Positions 45,246-56,849 of a stretch of DNA of 64,000 nt are shown one piece after another; within the stretch, counting starts at the first letter, position 1; every line of letters starts with the position of its first letter. The notes beneath the pieces were generated by a model. That model had not been told where the DNA came from, did no database searches, and saw nothing but the letters and a program-made list of their open reading frames with translations. Source of the DNA: Gonium pectorale (taxonomy: Eukaryota > Chlorophyta > Chlorophyceae > Chlamydomonadales > Volvocaceae); the NCBI GenBank assembly GCA_001584585.1, contig LSYV01000080.1:1-64000 (forward strand), written 5' to 3'. The position numbers and the translations under genes are program-made.

Positions 45246-45851
45246 CGCTCGCCTGTCACCTGCGATGCGGCCCACGTCGGGGCCGGCAGCCGCCGTCGCC
45301 ACCGCCGCCGCCGCGCGGCAGCGAGCGCCAGCAGCGGCGGCAGCTGTGGTGGCGCCGGCGCCGGCCTTCTCATACGTCTGGTCGTTCTGGAGGGCGTCGG
45401 CGTTACGGCGGCGCAGCAGGGCGCCATGTACGACGCGCCGCTGGCGGCGGCTTCTGAACTCGTGGCCGGGCCACCGCACAGGTGCGCGCTTTGCGGTCAC
45501 GTCAGGCAGCTCAGCATACCGTATTTACGCCGGGGAAAAAGGAACATGCGAATGCACATTACCCCACTTTTCCCCCGTGATGCCATTACGCCTGCATCGT
45601 TGCTTATGTCCGTCACTACCGACGCCGGCTGCGTGAGTCCATCCTTCTGACCGTGTCAATCACACCTACCTGAATCCCCCCCCAACTGCTTGATCTCCGT
45701 GTTTTCATCCTCGTGCCCACGACCGGCCCACCTGCACCCACCCACCCTCCCGCCCACGGGCACCCACCCACCCACCCCCTCCCGCCCGCCAGCTGCTGCT
45801 GATGCACTACCCCGGGGAGACCCCAGGCTGCCGCCTTCCTGGAGCGGCTGG
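45246..45851 (+). pseudogene. VPS8 fragment 1: exon 17, intron 17 and start of exon 18
   Basis: The plus strand here matches the sense strand of VPS8 from inside exon 17 (PAFSYVWSF region), through its donor (ACCGCACAG then GTGCGC) and the intron, into exon 18 (CTGCTGCTGA(T/C)GCACTACCC). A 1-base deletion after TACGTCTGGTCGTT shifts the exon 17 frame. At about 45851 the VPS8 match ends inside exon 18 (GAGCGGCTGG) and family A 5' sequence (AGCTTGGGCAG) begins. The intron is retained, so this is a DNA-level duplicate, not a retrocopy. Confidence 0.85.
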
Positions 45852-45965
45852 AGCTTGGGCAGCGACGCGTCCTGAGAGTAGGTGCTCAAAGACTTCTTGC
45901 GTGTGTGTGAACATGCGCATCGGTGCACCTCCCTACCTGTTGCGAGCTGCCCAATGCCACATGCC
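45852..45965 (+). promoter_or_regulatory. Truncated 5' block of family A copy 2
   Basis: This is the right end of the block conserved before copies 1 and 3 (GCGTCCTGAG(A/G)GTAGGTGCTC onward). The left part, including the putative promoter core seen in the other units, is replaced by VPS8 fragment 1. Copy 2 may therefore be expressed differently or not at all. Confidence 0.4.
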
Positions 45966-46148
45966 GTCTGCGTTCTTGGCGCAGACCTAGCAGCCAATAC
46001 GCTACACGTACATCACCATGACTCATTGTGCTTAGAACCCATCTTGATGTGCCCATCCTCCCGCGCCCCCTTCGCCGACCCCGTCCTGTTTCAGGCTCGA
46101 AGCCGTAAAGCGCCTAGTCGACCACCACAGTTACTGCTGGGGGCACTT

Positions 46149-48529
46149 ATGGCTCAGCAGCACGACGTGCAGCCCGCCTCCCCGAGCAGCCCGGTCTGGG
46201 GCATGATGACTGAGGTTGCCGAAGAGGCCGAAGCAACCCAGGGATCTCAATTGCTACCGCAGCCGCAGCAGCATGCAGGGGCCAATCTCGGAGATTTGCT
46301 GCTTAACCCACAGCAGCAGCCTCAAGACGTTAGCGCAGCGAGTGGCGATCCGGAAGTTGCGGGGACGTCTTTGGCGCGGCCACGGCATATGACCATTACC
46401 CAATACGAGGAGAAGATTGAGCACATGGAGCGACACCTGGTGTCCCTGCAACAGCAGAACTCCGCCTTGTATCAGCTCAACATCCAACAAGCCGCCAGCG
46501 TCGCACAGGTGCAGCGACTGGCGTACAACAACGGGCAGCGCGACGCAGGCATTCTCATCACCAACAAGCTGCTCAACGTGCAGCAGGAGCTGCTGCAGCA
46601 GCTCCCTGACCCTAGCGCCAGCCCTGCCACGTGCCCGGGAAGTGACAGCAGCGCCTGGGGCAACGCGCCGGCGCACTTCCCCGGCGGCACGGGAGGCCCC
46701 GGCGGTGGGCCGCAGCACTTCCCCGGCGGCACGGGAGGCCCCGGCGGTGGGCCGCAGCACTTCCCCGGCGGCACGGAAGGCCCCGGCGGTGGGCCGCAGC
46801 ACCCGGTGAGATGAGACAGAGCGTCAACCTGCGCGCCCATTTGTGCTGTATGCGACCGCGTGCCTATCTTCTTATTGCGACCAACACACAGCTTGTTCGT
46901 GCGCCTGCCTATTGCATAAACGCTGGCTAGCCCCCTTGGCTTGTTTGCCTACGCCTTCACGTCGCCATCCCCCGCTTGCCGAACCCCCAGCAGGCGGGCT
47001 TCGCAGCGCAATGGCCCCCCGGGTCTGCACCCGCCCTGGCCGCCCCGCACAACGCCGTACACGCCAGCGCGGGAATCTTCGCCGCCCTGCCCCGCGTCAG
47101 GATCAGTAAGAACACCCTGCAACGGCGTGCCGCGTCTGAGGGCCAGGTGCAGCCGCGAACGCCGTCGGCAGTCAGCGGGCAGAGTCCCTTCGCGGCTGGG
47201 TTTGGCGACAGCAGTCTGCAGCTCCAGGTAATAGCCTTGCCGCTTCACACGTGTACGGAATCTCTGCTTTATACGTTTGCCTGTCACGTGTCAGCAGCCA
47301 CTCGAAAAATGCGCAACGCAATGTGGCGCCACTCACGTGCGGGCCGCATGTGAATCCCTTCTCGCGCCTCTTCCCGAATCGCAACCCTGTCCCGTTACTA
47401 TCTGGAACTCCGCTCACGTCCGCCGTACAGCCCAGCCGTCAATCAACATCCTCCGTGCCCCACCCCCCGTGCTCACAGGACAATGCCACGATGCCAGCTT
47501 CGTACACCGCCGGCGCCTTCGCCGCCGCTGGCGCCTCCGCCCAGCCGCCCCACAGCATGGCGCCGGTCGGCGTCTCCGCGGCTGCCGCCTCTACGGTGCG
47601 TGTCAGGATGGGGCTCTTTCCTCATCCCTGCGTTGGTGCTCATATTCATCATCGCGCATTTGCGCCGTCTTCGCTCCGTGCTACCTGCGCAACATAGCAC
47701 GGCGGCAGGCGTTACACAGCAAAGTCGTGTCGTACGGCGCCGTGCCTGTTTGCCAGCTGCTGTTGTCAACGCCCCCACTGAGTGTGGCTTCGCGACCGCG
47801 GCGCGGCGCGGCACTGTGCTCGGGACCGCACGCAACGCAGCCCGCTGCTTGTGTCCCGGCGCCGCGTCCCGCCGACCCGCGGCGCTTGCCTGCAGATGCA
47901 GACGCATTCCCGTAGAACCCTGACGCTACGTGCTAATGTGTGGGAATCGCTGCCTTACGCCTTACGCAGGAGAGCGCCGCCTTCTACGGCGGGCCGTCGG
48001 GGGTGGTGCACCCCGGGCCCCCCATGCCGCCCGCCACCGCCTCCAACGTGAACCAGCCCGGCCTGTCGCACCTTCCGCCCTTACCGCCGCCACCGGTGAG
48101 GAGGTGCTCATTGTGCCGCTGGGCGCCCCAGCGTAGTGGTGCTTGGTTGGTGCGCTCCCGATTTTCTGCTTTCGTCAGACGATTTGGGATTTGGGTGGAT
48201 TTGGGTGGAGCGTAATCTGTAACTGCGCCAGTGTGCTGCTTGTACTCAACCGCACTCGTACGGGGCGATGACGTACTACACCACCGAACTTGGAATGGCG
48301 TGCAATGAATACACCCGCAATCCCTTGATTCCCGCAGGCCGCCGGCGGCCAGCAGCTGGGGTCTGCCCTTTCGTCTGACAGCGCTCACTTCGCGACGTCC
48401 AACAGCGGGGCACTGCAGTACAACCCGGGCAGCTTCCTGCCCACCGACAACGCCTTCTCCATGCCTTCCGCGGCTGGCGCTAATGCCGGCCGTGAAGGCC
48501 GCGGCGGCTTTACGCAGCAGGCACCCTAG
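46149..48529 (+). CDS. Family A copy 2: coiled-coil protein with early C-terminal stop
   Basis: Exons are 46149-46805, 46991-47227, 47479-47595, 47970-48095 and 48338-48529, all phase 0, giving 442 residues. It starts MAQQHDVQPASP. The coiled coil runs through HMERHLVSLQQQNSALYQL and LLNVQQELLQQLP. Exon 1 ends in three 14-residue repeats (HFPGGTGGPGGGPQ). The exon that codes for GGLAPRASYP in copy 3 is degraded here (no AG acceptor and scrambled sequence near 47780-47890), but skipping it keeps frame. In the last exon CCC-CAG of copy 3 is CCC-TAG, cutting off the last 31 or so residues. It could be a slightly shorter functional protein or an early pseudogene. Confidence 0.5.
46674..46799 (+). 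repeat. 42-bp coding tandem repeat, 3 units, in family A copy 2
   Basis: Three near-identical units encode HFPGGTGGPGGGPQ (third with GTEG). Copies 1 and 3 have a single unit at the same place, so the expansion is specific to copy 2. Confidence 0.9.
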
Positions 48530-50505
48530 AGACCCGCCACCGCCGCTGGTCCGGGTCGAGGCCGGCGGGGCCCACCCCCGGGCATACCGCCGCTGCGCCC
48601 GGGCCACCACGATAGCTGCTCTCGGCGGCCTACCTAGCGCAGCTGTTCACCCGTGCCACAGCGCCAATGTGCATGCCGTATTGATTCCGGCGCTCTCGTG
48701 GCCTTGGGCTACTTGCAGGGCTGACTTGACCATGAACGGACCGCGTTGTCTGGAAGGACTGGATCGACTTCTACGCTTTCACTTGTATGGGTACGACGGT
48801 CATGTACGGCTTATGCCGTACGATGGCACACACACTCGCACTTCACTCGCCATCACTTTCGCGCTTACGCTCGTCGTATGCGTTTTCCTATTCAACACAA
48901 TCGCACTGTGAGACACTGTGCAGGGCTGCAACGGCGGCACGGATGAGGCTAGTTTGCTAACAGTGCAGTGTTGTGGGAGGGCAAATCGGACTTTGGTTCC
49001 CACTGGTGATGGTGCTGCTTCTGCGTCCTTCCCTCTGCCCTTAGCCTGTGGCAATACCACCAAGGCCTCCATATCTTCCCATGCAAGGCAAGCAATTAAC
49101 TTGATCACGCATTTGTATGTTTCTGTCTGACGCAAGAGCCGTTTCTTTGCCATGTTTATGTGCGAGTGCTTTCCGTATAGTCTCGTACAGCTTACCGGTA
49201 TTGATTGCGGATGGCCATACCTGCGAATTGACCCTGCGCTGGGCACATGTGCAGTCCGGGAGGGGTGCAGGCAGCCTGGCATTGTGGCCCGCCACTGGCT
49301 CACCATTGAGAGCGAGGCGCGTGGCCCGACCGGATTCAACCCCCGGAGCGACCGGGATGAGGGAAGGCGCATGCAATGGCAGTGTTGCCCGCCCTTACGG
49401 GCGAATGCGATACTTGGTACGATAAATGGAAGGCCCGTGAGGCAAAAAGGTCACGGCGCCTATGCGGTACTACCTACATATATGCTGTTCCTTGTGCACT
49501 GTGTATTTCGCGGTGTTCGTCAATAACTTAGCTACGGAGAGCTCCCGCATGACGTAACCGGACGCCGCTTAAACTCAAACTAACCGCAACCAGCGCGTGG
49601 CCTGACTCATGCCTTATGTGGCATTGGGCGTTACCTAAAGCGAGTTTATTTGGTGGACTCTTTCCTTTCGGGCATTCGGGACCGTTTTGTTTGGTGGTGC
49701 TGCCCCACGTGCTGCCCCTTGATGGGCGGACTGTGGAGTGCGGAGCGCTCCCCCTTTCATGTGACGCAAGGAGCGTCTCCCGGATCGTACCGGACGACAC
49801 AATACCGTGAGTAAGCGAACGGGTATATTATCCACAGATTTTATGGATGCGCTTCGCTTTCTGAGTGATGTGTAGATCGTCGATGGGGTAGTTCCCCTTG
49901 TCGGCTACGTTTTTCCAGGACCGTAAGCTGCGCGGACGGGCCGTTGTACGGCTGAGAGGCCGAGCATGCGGACGCACCGCGAGACGGAGGGCACAGCAGC
50001 ACTGCGTGCGCGTGTGTACGCGTGTGTGTCGTGGTTTTGAGTTTTGATGTGCATTGACGCTATTGTGCGGTGTGCAAGTGACGAGGGCAGTGGGCAGTGT
50101 TCGGAGCCATAGTTTGACGCGGCCGATCTGTCTCTGACGTTGCGGGCAGCTTGTATGATGAGGACGGATTCGCTGCAGAGGCACAGGCCGTCAGATGACG
50201 CGGTTGGTCAAGCGGGCATGGCACCCGCTGTGGAGCGTGTTGCGCTTGCGGTACCCACGTCCCCGCCCTGATGCCCTGGTGCTTGTGGTCCGCTACCGCC
50301 GGGCGGGTGTCGATCGAGTTTGACCAGGTGCGCTGGCGTGTGCCCGAGATTAAGCTGCAAATACACGTGTAACATCCGCTGCTTTAGTGTCGACAAGTAT
50401 CTCATACGGTTAGGGGCAACGCATATGTTAAGTATACTAGGGCCGCAACGGCGCCAAGGCGCACCGTTACTAGCACTGGATGGGGAAGCCGTTGGGGATT
50501 AGGCC
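48530..50505 (+). repeat. Family A 3' module, copy 2
   Basis: This is collinear with the modules after copies 1 and 3. Blocks include GTGCAGTCCGGGAGGGGTGC, GAGAGCGAGGCGCGTGGCCCGAC-type sequence, CCTTGTCGGCTACG, GGCTGAGAGGCCGAGCATGC and ACGTGTAACATCCGCTGCT, with TGTAA at 50368-50372. The first roughly 60 bases still resemble the C-terminal coding sequence lost by the TAG stop. Confidence 0.7.
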
Positions 50506-51152
50506 GGGTGGGGGCGAGGCGAATCATTGAAAAGGGCCACCACTGCGCGCCAGGGCCCCGGGACTGGCCTCGCTGTTAGCAGTCAAAGTACAGAGGCCCT
50601 TGACTGACTGTTGAAGGCCTGCCTGCGAATGCTGCGGTGTGGTATGCGACGTGGGGCGCACCAATGTCAAGCAGCATTATCGGGGGCGACGCCAACTGTC
50701 CTGCCCGTCAACAGCACGCCCCTCCTGATCTCGGCCGATCCGGCTGGTCGTCGACAGCGTCCTGAAATGGGCTTGGGGAGGTTAGGCACGGTAGGTAGAC
50801 ATGAAGCCTTGAGTTGAAGCAGAGCCGTGCGGCAAGGCTCCTCGGCTTCTGTCCAAGCAAAGAAATGCTTTCAACTTCCAGGCTTCCAGCTGAAGGCGCA
50901 CAAAACGGCACGCCGCGAGTGCGTCGGCCGCTGTCGTCCCGCCTGCTGGGACCTGCCGCGTGTGGCGCATGATGAGCCTCCGCGCTTCCTGTGCCAGCTG
51001 CACGCGCTGGCCGCCGTCTCGATCCCCACCCCTTCCGCCCCCCCCCCCCCGCCTGTCGCCTGGCACGGTAGGTGGCAAATGGCTAAAAGCTGCAATCCGT
51101 TCCGGCTGGCAGCGGGAGCGATGGCCGCCACCGCCACGGAACCGGCTGGGGT
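50506..51152 (+). repeat. Distal segment shared by units 2 and 3
   Basis: This is nearly identical to 62460-63155: AAAGGGCCACCACTGCGCGC, CTGTTGAAGGCCTGCCTGCG, GCTCCTCGGCTTCTGTCCAAG and the end GCCGCCACCGCCAC then GAACCGGCT. Unit 3 has about 45 extra bases after GGCGCA. The similarity stops at about 51150, where VPS8-derived sequence begins. Open frames here are not preserved between the two copies. Confidence 0.8.
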
Positions 51153-51943
51153 GAGCTGGTCCGTGCAGCGCGGTGGCGTTCTGCTCCCGCAGCTTCATGG
51201 CGCAGCAAGCACAGGGTGTAGCCGCGGCCGGGGTCGCGGGCGGCGCAGGCCCCGGGCTGGTGCTGGTACCGGCTGCTACACTGCTACGTGGTTGAGGCGC
51301 AGCGATGGGGGCCGCGATGTGCTCAGGAGGCGGCGGCGGCGCGCGACGGGTCACAGGCGCAGGCGCCCGTCACCAGACCCGTAGCATGCCATGCCTCCCT
51401 GCGGCGTGCCCTTCGTCCTTGCCCCCTGCCCAGGCACCGAGCGACGCTGGTGGCGGGCCGGGCAGATGCCGGCTCCGATGCCTCTTTTGCTAGCACGCCG
51501 GTGGCATCACGGCGTTTCCGCTGCGTACTCGATGACTCGAGGAGCCGGCGGACGTGCTCGGCGCCGCCGCCGCCAGCAGCGGCCCTGGTGGGGATGTCGG
51601 GTCGGTTCTTCCGTTGTCGCCCGCGGGGGACCTGCATGGCATCCAGTCGGTGGGTCATTTCCGTAAGGCCTTCTTCCTAGGACAGGACAACGGCGCGGGC
51701 GACGATGGGGCCGGTGACCCCTGGGTCGGCTGCAAGCGGCGTGGCGCGGGCCCGGATCCCGGTGGCTGCTGGGACGGGGCGGCGGGCCACGGGGAGGCAT
51801 GGCTGGGCCGCGGTGCGAGGGGGGCAATCTGGGAGGGGGGAAGGGTTAGGGGCAGGGGGGAGGGGGCACCTCCGCCGGCGCTGATGGGCGGCAGCTTGGA
51901 TGTGGACGGGCTTCTGTCCTTGACCCGGGCGCTGGCGAGCTAG
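51153..51943 (+). pseudogene. VPS8 fragment 2: part of exon 22 joined to intron 24 end and exon 25
   Basis: The sequence matches VPS8 sense from GAGCTGGTCCG in exon 22 (through the CWYRLLHCYV region), with small deletions. It then jumps to the last bases of intron 24 (TGCCCAG then GCACCGA) and follows exon 25 to its stop codon (LDVDGLLSLTRALAS). Exons 23 and 24 are absent and the frame is broken several times. Together with fragment 1 it brackets family A unit 2 in the same orientation and in the correct VPS8 order. Confidence 0.85.
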
Positions 51944-53144
51944 GTAGGTAGGGGGGCAGCACGAGTCGGCGGCGAGGCGCACGATAGAGAGGGTTTTTGC
52001 TTTTGGCAACGGTCAGCCTGCGTGCGCCTGGGCTGCAACTGCGCCGCACCGCACCGCCTCACCTTGAGCAGTGGGAATTCGCGGCGGGGGAGCGGCGCCA
52101 TGGAGTTGCACAGTGTCCTGACTGACGCGTGAAAGGTAGTAATGTCATGAATGAGAGGCGCGGGTGGATCTGGTTGCGCGCCGCGTTCCGCGGGTCGGCC
52201 ATGCGTTTACCCAACGTACCCATCGTGCCCGCCAGTGCAGTGCGCCTGCGGGGACCTGCATCATCGCAGCCGGGAGGTGATGGCGCTGAGACAACGGCCG
52301 GTGTGCTGGTCGGCCGTTGCTCATGCCGCTATGCGTGTGCATGAGGATGTGGGGTTTGCGGAAGGCGAGAGGTGCCATGTTGCTGGCGGCCAGCGCACCC
52401 GCCGCCGTGCAGGGCACAGCCCTCGCACATGTCTCACATCCGGACGCAGGCTCCGCCCCTCATGAGCCCTCTTTCCCCCCTAACACGGCCCACCACCATA
52501 AGAGTCGGGACCGCAGTCAGGTACCCCACCTAACCGGCGCAACAGCCTCGCGTCTTGCGCATGGCCGTTGTACCTACCCACATGAGTTTAGGGGGTCCAG
52601 GAGTGCATTTTGGAGAGTAAAGTGCACAAGTACAGGGCATCCCCTCCTCTATCCCAGGAAGGTGACAATGCCGCAAGACCCGCTACGTGCGCCACGGGCT
52701 CCGCTTCAGCACCACCGCGGGCCCACACCTTCCATGACCAGACTCGCGGCGGCGAGAGCACGTGAGCGTGGGCCTGTGTCCTCTCTACCGGTACTCCGCC
52801 ACACACCGCTGCATCGACGGACAGCGCCCAAACCCGTACGGCAGTAGGTCCGAGACATGCAGGGGGCGCTGTCGTAGCTGTTGTACGTGCGTGTGATGCG
52901 GTGCGGTGCTGTGCACATGCCATTCCTTCTGAATCACTCTCATCACGCAATCCCTTCAGTCCATGCCATCCCCAAGACTTATCCCATTGTTCCGTCCCTT
53001 AGTAGTCCAGCCTGCGCTCGCAGCGCTTGACCCTAGGCGCCAGGGTTCACTGTGTCTCTAAGGGACGGCGTGTGCATCGTCGGTTAGAAAACGTGGGGCA
53101 GGGTTGGCGCGAAGTTCAGTGAGCCTGCGTGCCTCGGGGTAGCT
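51944..53144. other. No supported gene
   Basis: Short GC-rich frames are present on both strands, none with a paralog or splice pattern that I can support. I see no RNA gene or repeat. Confidence 0.35.
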
Positions 53145-53931
53145 TCGGCGTTGGCACGATCTTCCCCCGCTAGCTTGCGGATGCGTTGTAGCGCACCGAC
53201 GGAGAGATGGCGGATGAAGCTCGTGGTTACACGGCGTGCACCTGCTGTTGACCCACACGCAGCCGCATCCCGGCACGGACAGCTCACACTGCCGTACGCC
53301 AAATGTCCATAACTCTCAAGCGTACTGCAACACGCAACGCTCCATGCATGCGAACCCCTTAGCTGTGCCCTGATGTTCCACTGCATGAAGTGCGCCTGCG
53401 TCCCTCGCACGTCAGCCCCATCTCCTGAACCGCCGAACCTACATAGAAGCGCGAAAAACCCTGCACCTGGACTCTTGGGCAGGGTTCTGTCCGTACTGTG
53501 CTTAGAACACCCAGGACAGCGCGATGCTGGCGACCCTAACCTGTTGGCGCCCCCCCCAATGCCGTTGTCAAGACGTGCGCTCGGAAGGTCGCTGACGCTG
53601 AGACCCAATGACAATGACGTTGACGTCCTAGGCAACCGGCAGTGCGTCAGTGTACAAATACCCTATGTCCTATCCCGGTCAAAATGCACGGAAGCAGTAC
53701 AGGGACCAGGCGCACATGCGAAATACCAGACTAAAACGCATCAAGGATGTAGACAACAAGGCACAGGACGCGCTTGCACGTTGGCAGGAGCCGGCCAGTC
53801 GGCCTTACTAAAGGCGTACGTAGGACACAAATCTTACCGGACCCCCGGCGAGGAGCTCGCAGGGGACAGCAGGGGCCCTCAGAGCCGCCTCGCTAGAACG
53901 TGCACCGCGCGCGGAGCCGTAGGCTCAGTGT
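53145..53931. repeat. Duplicated 3' flank of family B copy 3
   Basis: Blocks shared with 24687-25160 appear in the same order (CTTCGGCGTTGGCACGA, CGTACGCCAA, ATGCACGGAAGCAG, GTGCGAAATACC or ATGCGAAATACC), with about 300 extra bases between them here. Confidence 0.65.
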
Positions 53932-54501
53932 TCACAACTTAGATGGGGCCGCGTGTACGGCTGGCACGTCCATCGTGGTCATCGAAACCCACGCCACCAC
54001 CTCCTCGCTGATCCCGTTGCTCTCAAGCCAGGCAGCGCTTCGCCCTTCGCGGAGGCGGCCGCAATATGAGTTCCACGGCTCCTTGACGCCGCTTGGGAAC
54101 ACCCAGCGCTCCCCGATGCCGTCGGGTAGGGCCTCCACGCGCTCCAGCGTCCGGATGATGGTGGAAAGGGCAACTTGAACATTATAGTTTGCGATTATGA
54201 ACTTCGTCCTCAACACGGTCCGAGCGAACGCCACGCGACGACACCATTCATAGAATGGGGAAAAAATCTCGATATTCACCGAGTTCAAGGGCCAAGGGTA
54301 GTCCTTTGGAACTTCTGTCCACCCCCGGGCCGCTCCGTATGCTTGTAGTCGTTCCAGGCTCAAAATGGAATGCCGATGCTCCTGCAAGCTGACCGTTGCT
54401 GCGTGCATTGTTAATATGTCTTTTGATGCAGCTGTCCGCAGATAGTCATAACAAGGAGATGTGCTGGATATGAGCGCTGAAGTGCGGTCCGTGAGCAACA
54501 T
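53932..54501 (-). CDS. Family B protein, copy 3 (189 residues)
   Basis: This is a complete ATG-to-stop frame, the same length as copy 2. Conserved blocks are RLQAYGAARGWTE, STIIRTLERVEALPDG, IGERWVFPSGVKEPWNSYC, AAWLESNGISEEVVAWV and the ending VPAVHAAPSKL. The first 50 residues are diverged from copy 2. Amino-acid similarity continues through segments where codons differ, which suggests selection on the protein. It points away from family A copy 3, whose start is 3.7 kb to the right, the same arrangement as copy 2 and family A copy 1. Function is unknown. Confidence 0.6.
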   Translation of the reverse strand: MLLTDRTSALISSTSPCYDYLRTAASKDILTMHAATVSLQEHRHSILSLERLQAYGAARGWTEVPKDYPWPLNSVNIEIFSPFYEWCRRVAFARTVLRTKFIIANYNVQVALSTIIRTLERVEALPDGIGERWVFPSGVKEPWNSYCGRLREGRSAAWLESNGISEEVVAWVSMTTMDVPAVHAAPSKL

Positions 54502-55593
54502 TGGTGTTGTGGTTGAAGGCGGGCTGGTGTAGCGCTATACGAGGAGGCAAAGCTTCTGTATATGTATGAGCACTAGGCAGCACTATGATTTAGCGGCGCC
54601 GCGAAATGACGGCAGCTTCCCTGCATCCGCGTCGTCCAACGGTTCCCGGCAGCTTAGTAACGCGGCGGAACATGCAGATTTCAGTACACTGGTGGCATAT
54701 ACATGGAATTCAGTATTCATCCTAGTTGTGCATGTCTCACGGGCGACCAATCGAGGCTAGCGCACGCTTGCCGACTCGTGGGCCGACCATGCCGATGCCG
54801 ACTCGTACCCGGGCGCGAAGCAGCTAACCCTACTCTAACATTCCCATTACCTCGTCCAATTTCACGGCGGATAGAGGAGAGCCTGCCTGTCCGATACCGG
54901 GGGTTCGGTCGCGGCTGCAGAACAGCCCAAGGTCCGTCCGTACGTGTTGATGCACCCCGAACCGGCAGGGCCCAGCTGCTCGTCTCCGTCGCCTGCCATG
55001 CACTGTACCCGGCGCCCTTGCGGCATCGTCGCACCTTCAGGTGTTTATGACCGTAGTAGCAGCCTTGCTCGTTTTCGTTTCATGTTGTACGAGCCCATTA
55101 TGACCAGGTGCTACTTTCCGAACTAGGGCCTCATCGAAAACATGGCCTATGCGCGCGTACGCTATGTTCAGCAACATGTGGTAGTGCGGCGGCTAGGTTA
55201 CATGATGAGATGGAGGCTTGACTTCAACAAAGGCATAATGCCTCGACAGCACTACAAGGACAGCACTATCACGACAGTTCCACCGCATGGTGAAAGTACG
55301 CTACTCCAAGATCGAGACAAGCGGCTCACGGTGCGACGAATGACAGCAAGAATGACATGCCGATCTCACCGACCACCAATGGACACGGCGCGCCAAACCC
55401 AGGGCTACCCGATGGTGCCCAGTCACTCTTTGGGGGGCAGGGCCGTACCCTGGGGTGCGTGTTTGTGTCCGCCGAGGGCCGCTACCCTGTTTCCGGCCTA
55501 GCCGGTCATATTTCGCTTACGTCGAACCTGTGCAACCGGCGAGGTGCTATGAGAAGTTGCATGGGCTCAATCATGGTCGGTCTATGCCTAAGC
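54502..55593. other. No supported gene
   Basis: No paralogous or spliced coding sequence is recognised. This region precedes the G/T-rich duplicated block around the second gap. Confidence 0.35.
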
Positions 55594-56849
55594 AGGTTCG
55601 GTGCCCTTGTTGGGGCAGGTGCCGTCTGCCTCTCTGTTTTCGGCGCGTCGCAGGGGGGGTTCGGGTTCGGGTTGCGGGCTTCTGCTAGGGGAGGGGGGTG
55701 GTTTGCTGCCTGTGCTCCACGGGTCCTTTCGGTCTGTTTCTCTCTTGTCCTGGTGGTCAGCGTCTCCTTTCCTTTCTTTTCGTCTTTCTGCCTTCCTGTT
55801 CTGTGGTCTTTAGGTGCAGGGTTCCTTCTCTTCTTGTGTGTGCCGTCGGTGTTTGGTCTTGGCCGCCGTGGTACACTGTAGTTAGGGCAGGGTTTCGGTG
55901 GTTCTCATCACGGGAGGGCCAGGGAGGGCCCTCTCGTTGTCTGCGCCCTTTCTCGCCTCTCCGCCTGTAACCTTTCCACAGAAAAAAAGTGTCGGGGTAT
56001 ACAGGTAGGTTGCGTGACGCAGTAAGTTCAGGGGATAAAATGAGCCACAAGGCATGCATGCCGGGCGATGGNNNNNNNNNNNNNNNNNNNNCGCATTGGC
56101 GGAGGCGGCTATGGAGCTTCAGAAGGCCTTCGATTTGTCAGCAGGAGGCGGGGGGCGGGGGTTGGTCGCCCGCGGGCCGTTGCGCTCAGTCGCAGGGGGC
56201 CCGGCTGAGTTTGGTGGTTGGGCATGGGTTTCGGGGGTGGTGGCGGGGTGTCGCCTGCAGGCCTCGCGCTCTGTTGCAGGGTGCCCGCTGGGTTTGGTGG
56301 TTGGGTATGGGTTTCGGTGTGGGGTTTTCGGTGGTGGGTGTTGTGAAGCGTTGCGTCTCTGGTTGCTTTAAGGTTCGGTGCCCTTGTTTGGGGCAGGTGC
56401 CGTCTGCCTCTCTGTTTTCGGCGCGTCGCAGGGGGGGTTCGGGTTCGGGTTGCGGGCTTCTGCTAGGGGAGGGGGGTGGTTTGCTGCCTGTGCTCCACGG
56501 GTCCTTTCGGTCTGTTTCTCTCTTGTCCTGGTGGTCAGCGTCTCCTTTCCTTTCTTTTCGTCTTTCTGCCTTCCTGTTCTGTGGTCTTTAGGTGCAGGGT
56601 TCCTTCTCTTCTTGTGTGTGCCGTCGGTGTTTGGTCTTGGCCGCCGTGGTACACTGTAGTTAGGGCAGGGTTTCGGTGGTTCTCATCACGGGAGGGCCAG
56701 GGAGGGCCCTCTCGTTGTCTGCGCCCTTTCTCGCCTCTCCGCCTGTAACCTTTCCACAGAAAAAAAGTGTCGGGGTATACAGGTAGGTTGCGTGACGCAG
56801 TAAGTTCAGGGGATAAAATGAGCCACAAGGCATGCATGCCGGGCGATGG
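55594..56849. repeat. 478-bp near-perfect direct duplication around a 20-N gap
   Basis: 55594-56071 is repeated at 56371-56849 with one 1-base indel (CCTTGTTGGGG against CCTTGTTTGGGG) as the only difference noticed. The left copy stops exactly at the gap (56072-56091). The right copy is separated from the gap by 279 bp of different sequence, itself G/T-rich with internal GGTTTGGTGGTTGGG-type repeats. The block is G/T-rich then C/T-rich on the plus strand and has no plausible gene. Confidence 0.9.

Noticed and set aside
55757..56837. Duplicate 100-codon minus frames and Phe/Leu-rich plus frames
   Set aside because: They lie in the G/T- and C/T-biased duplicated block by the gap; composition alone produces them.
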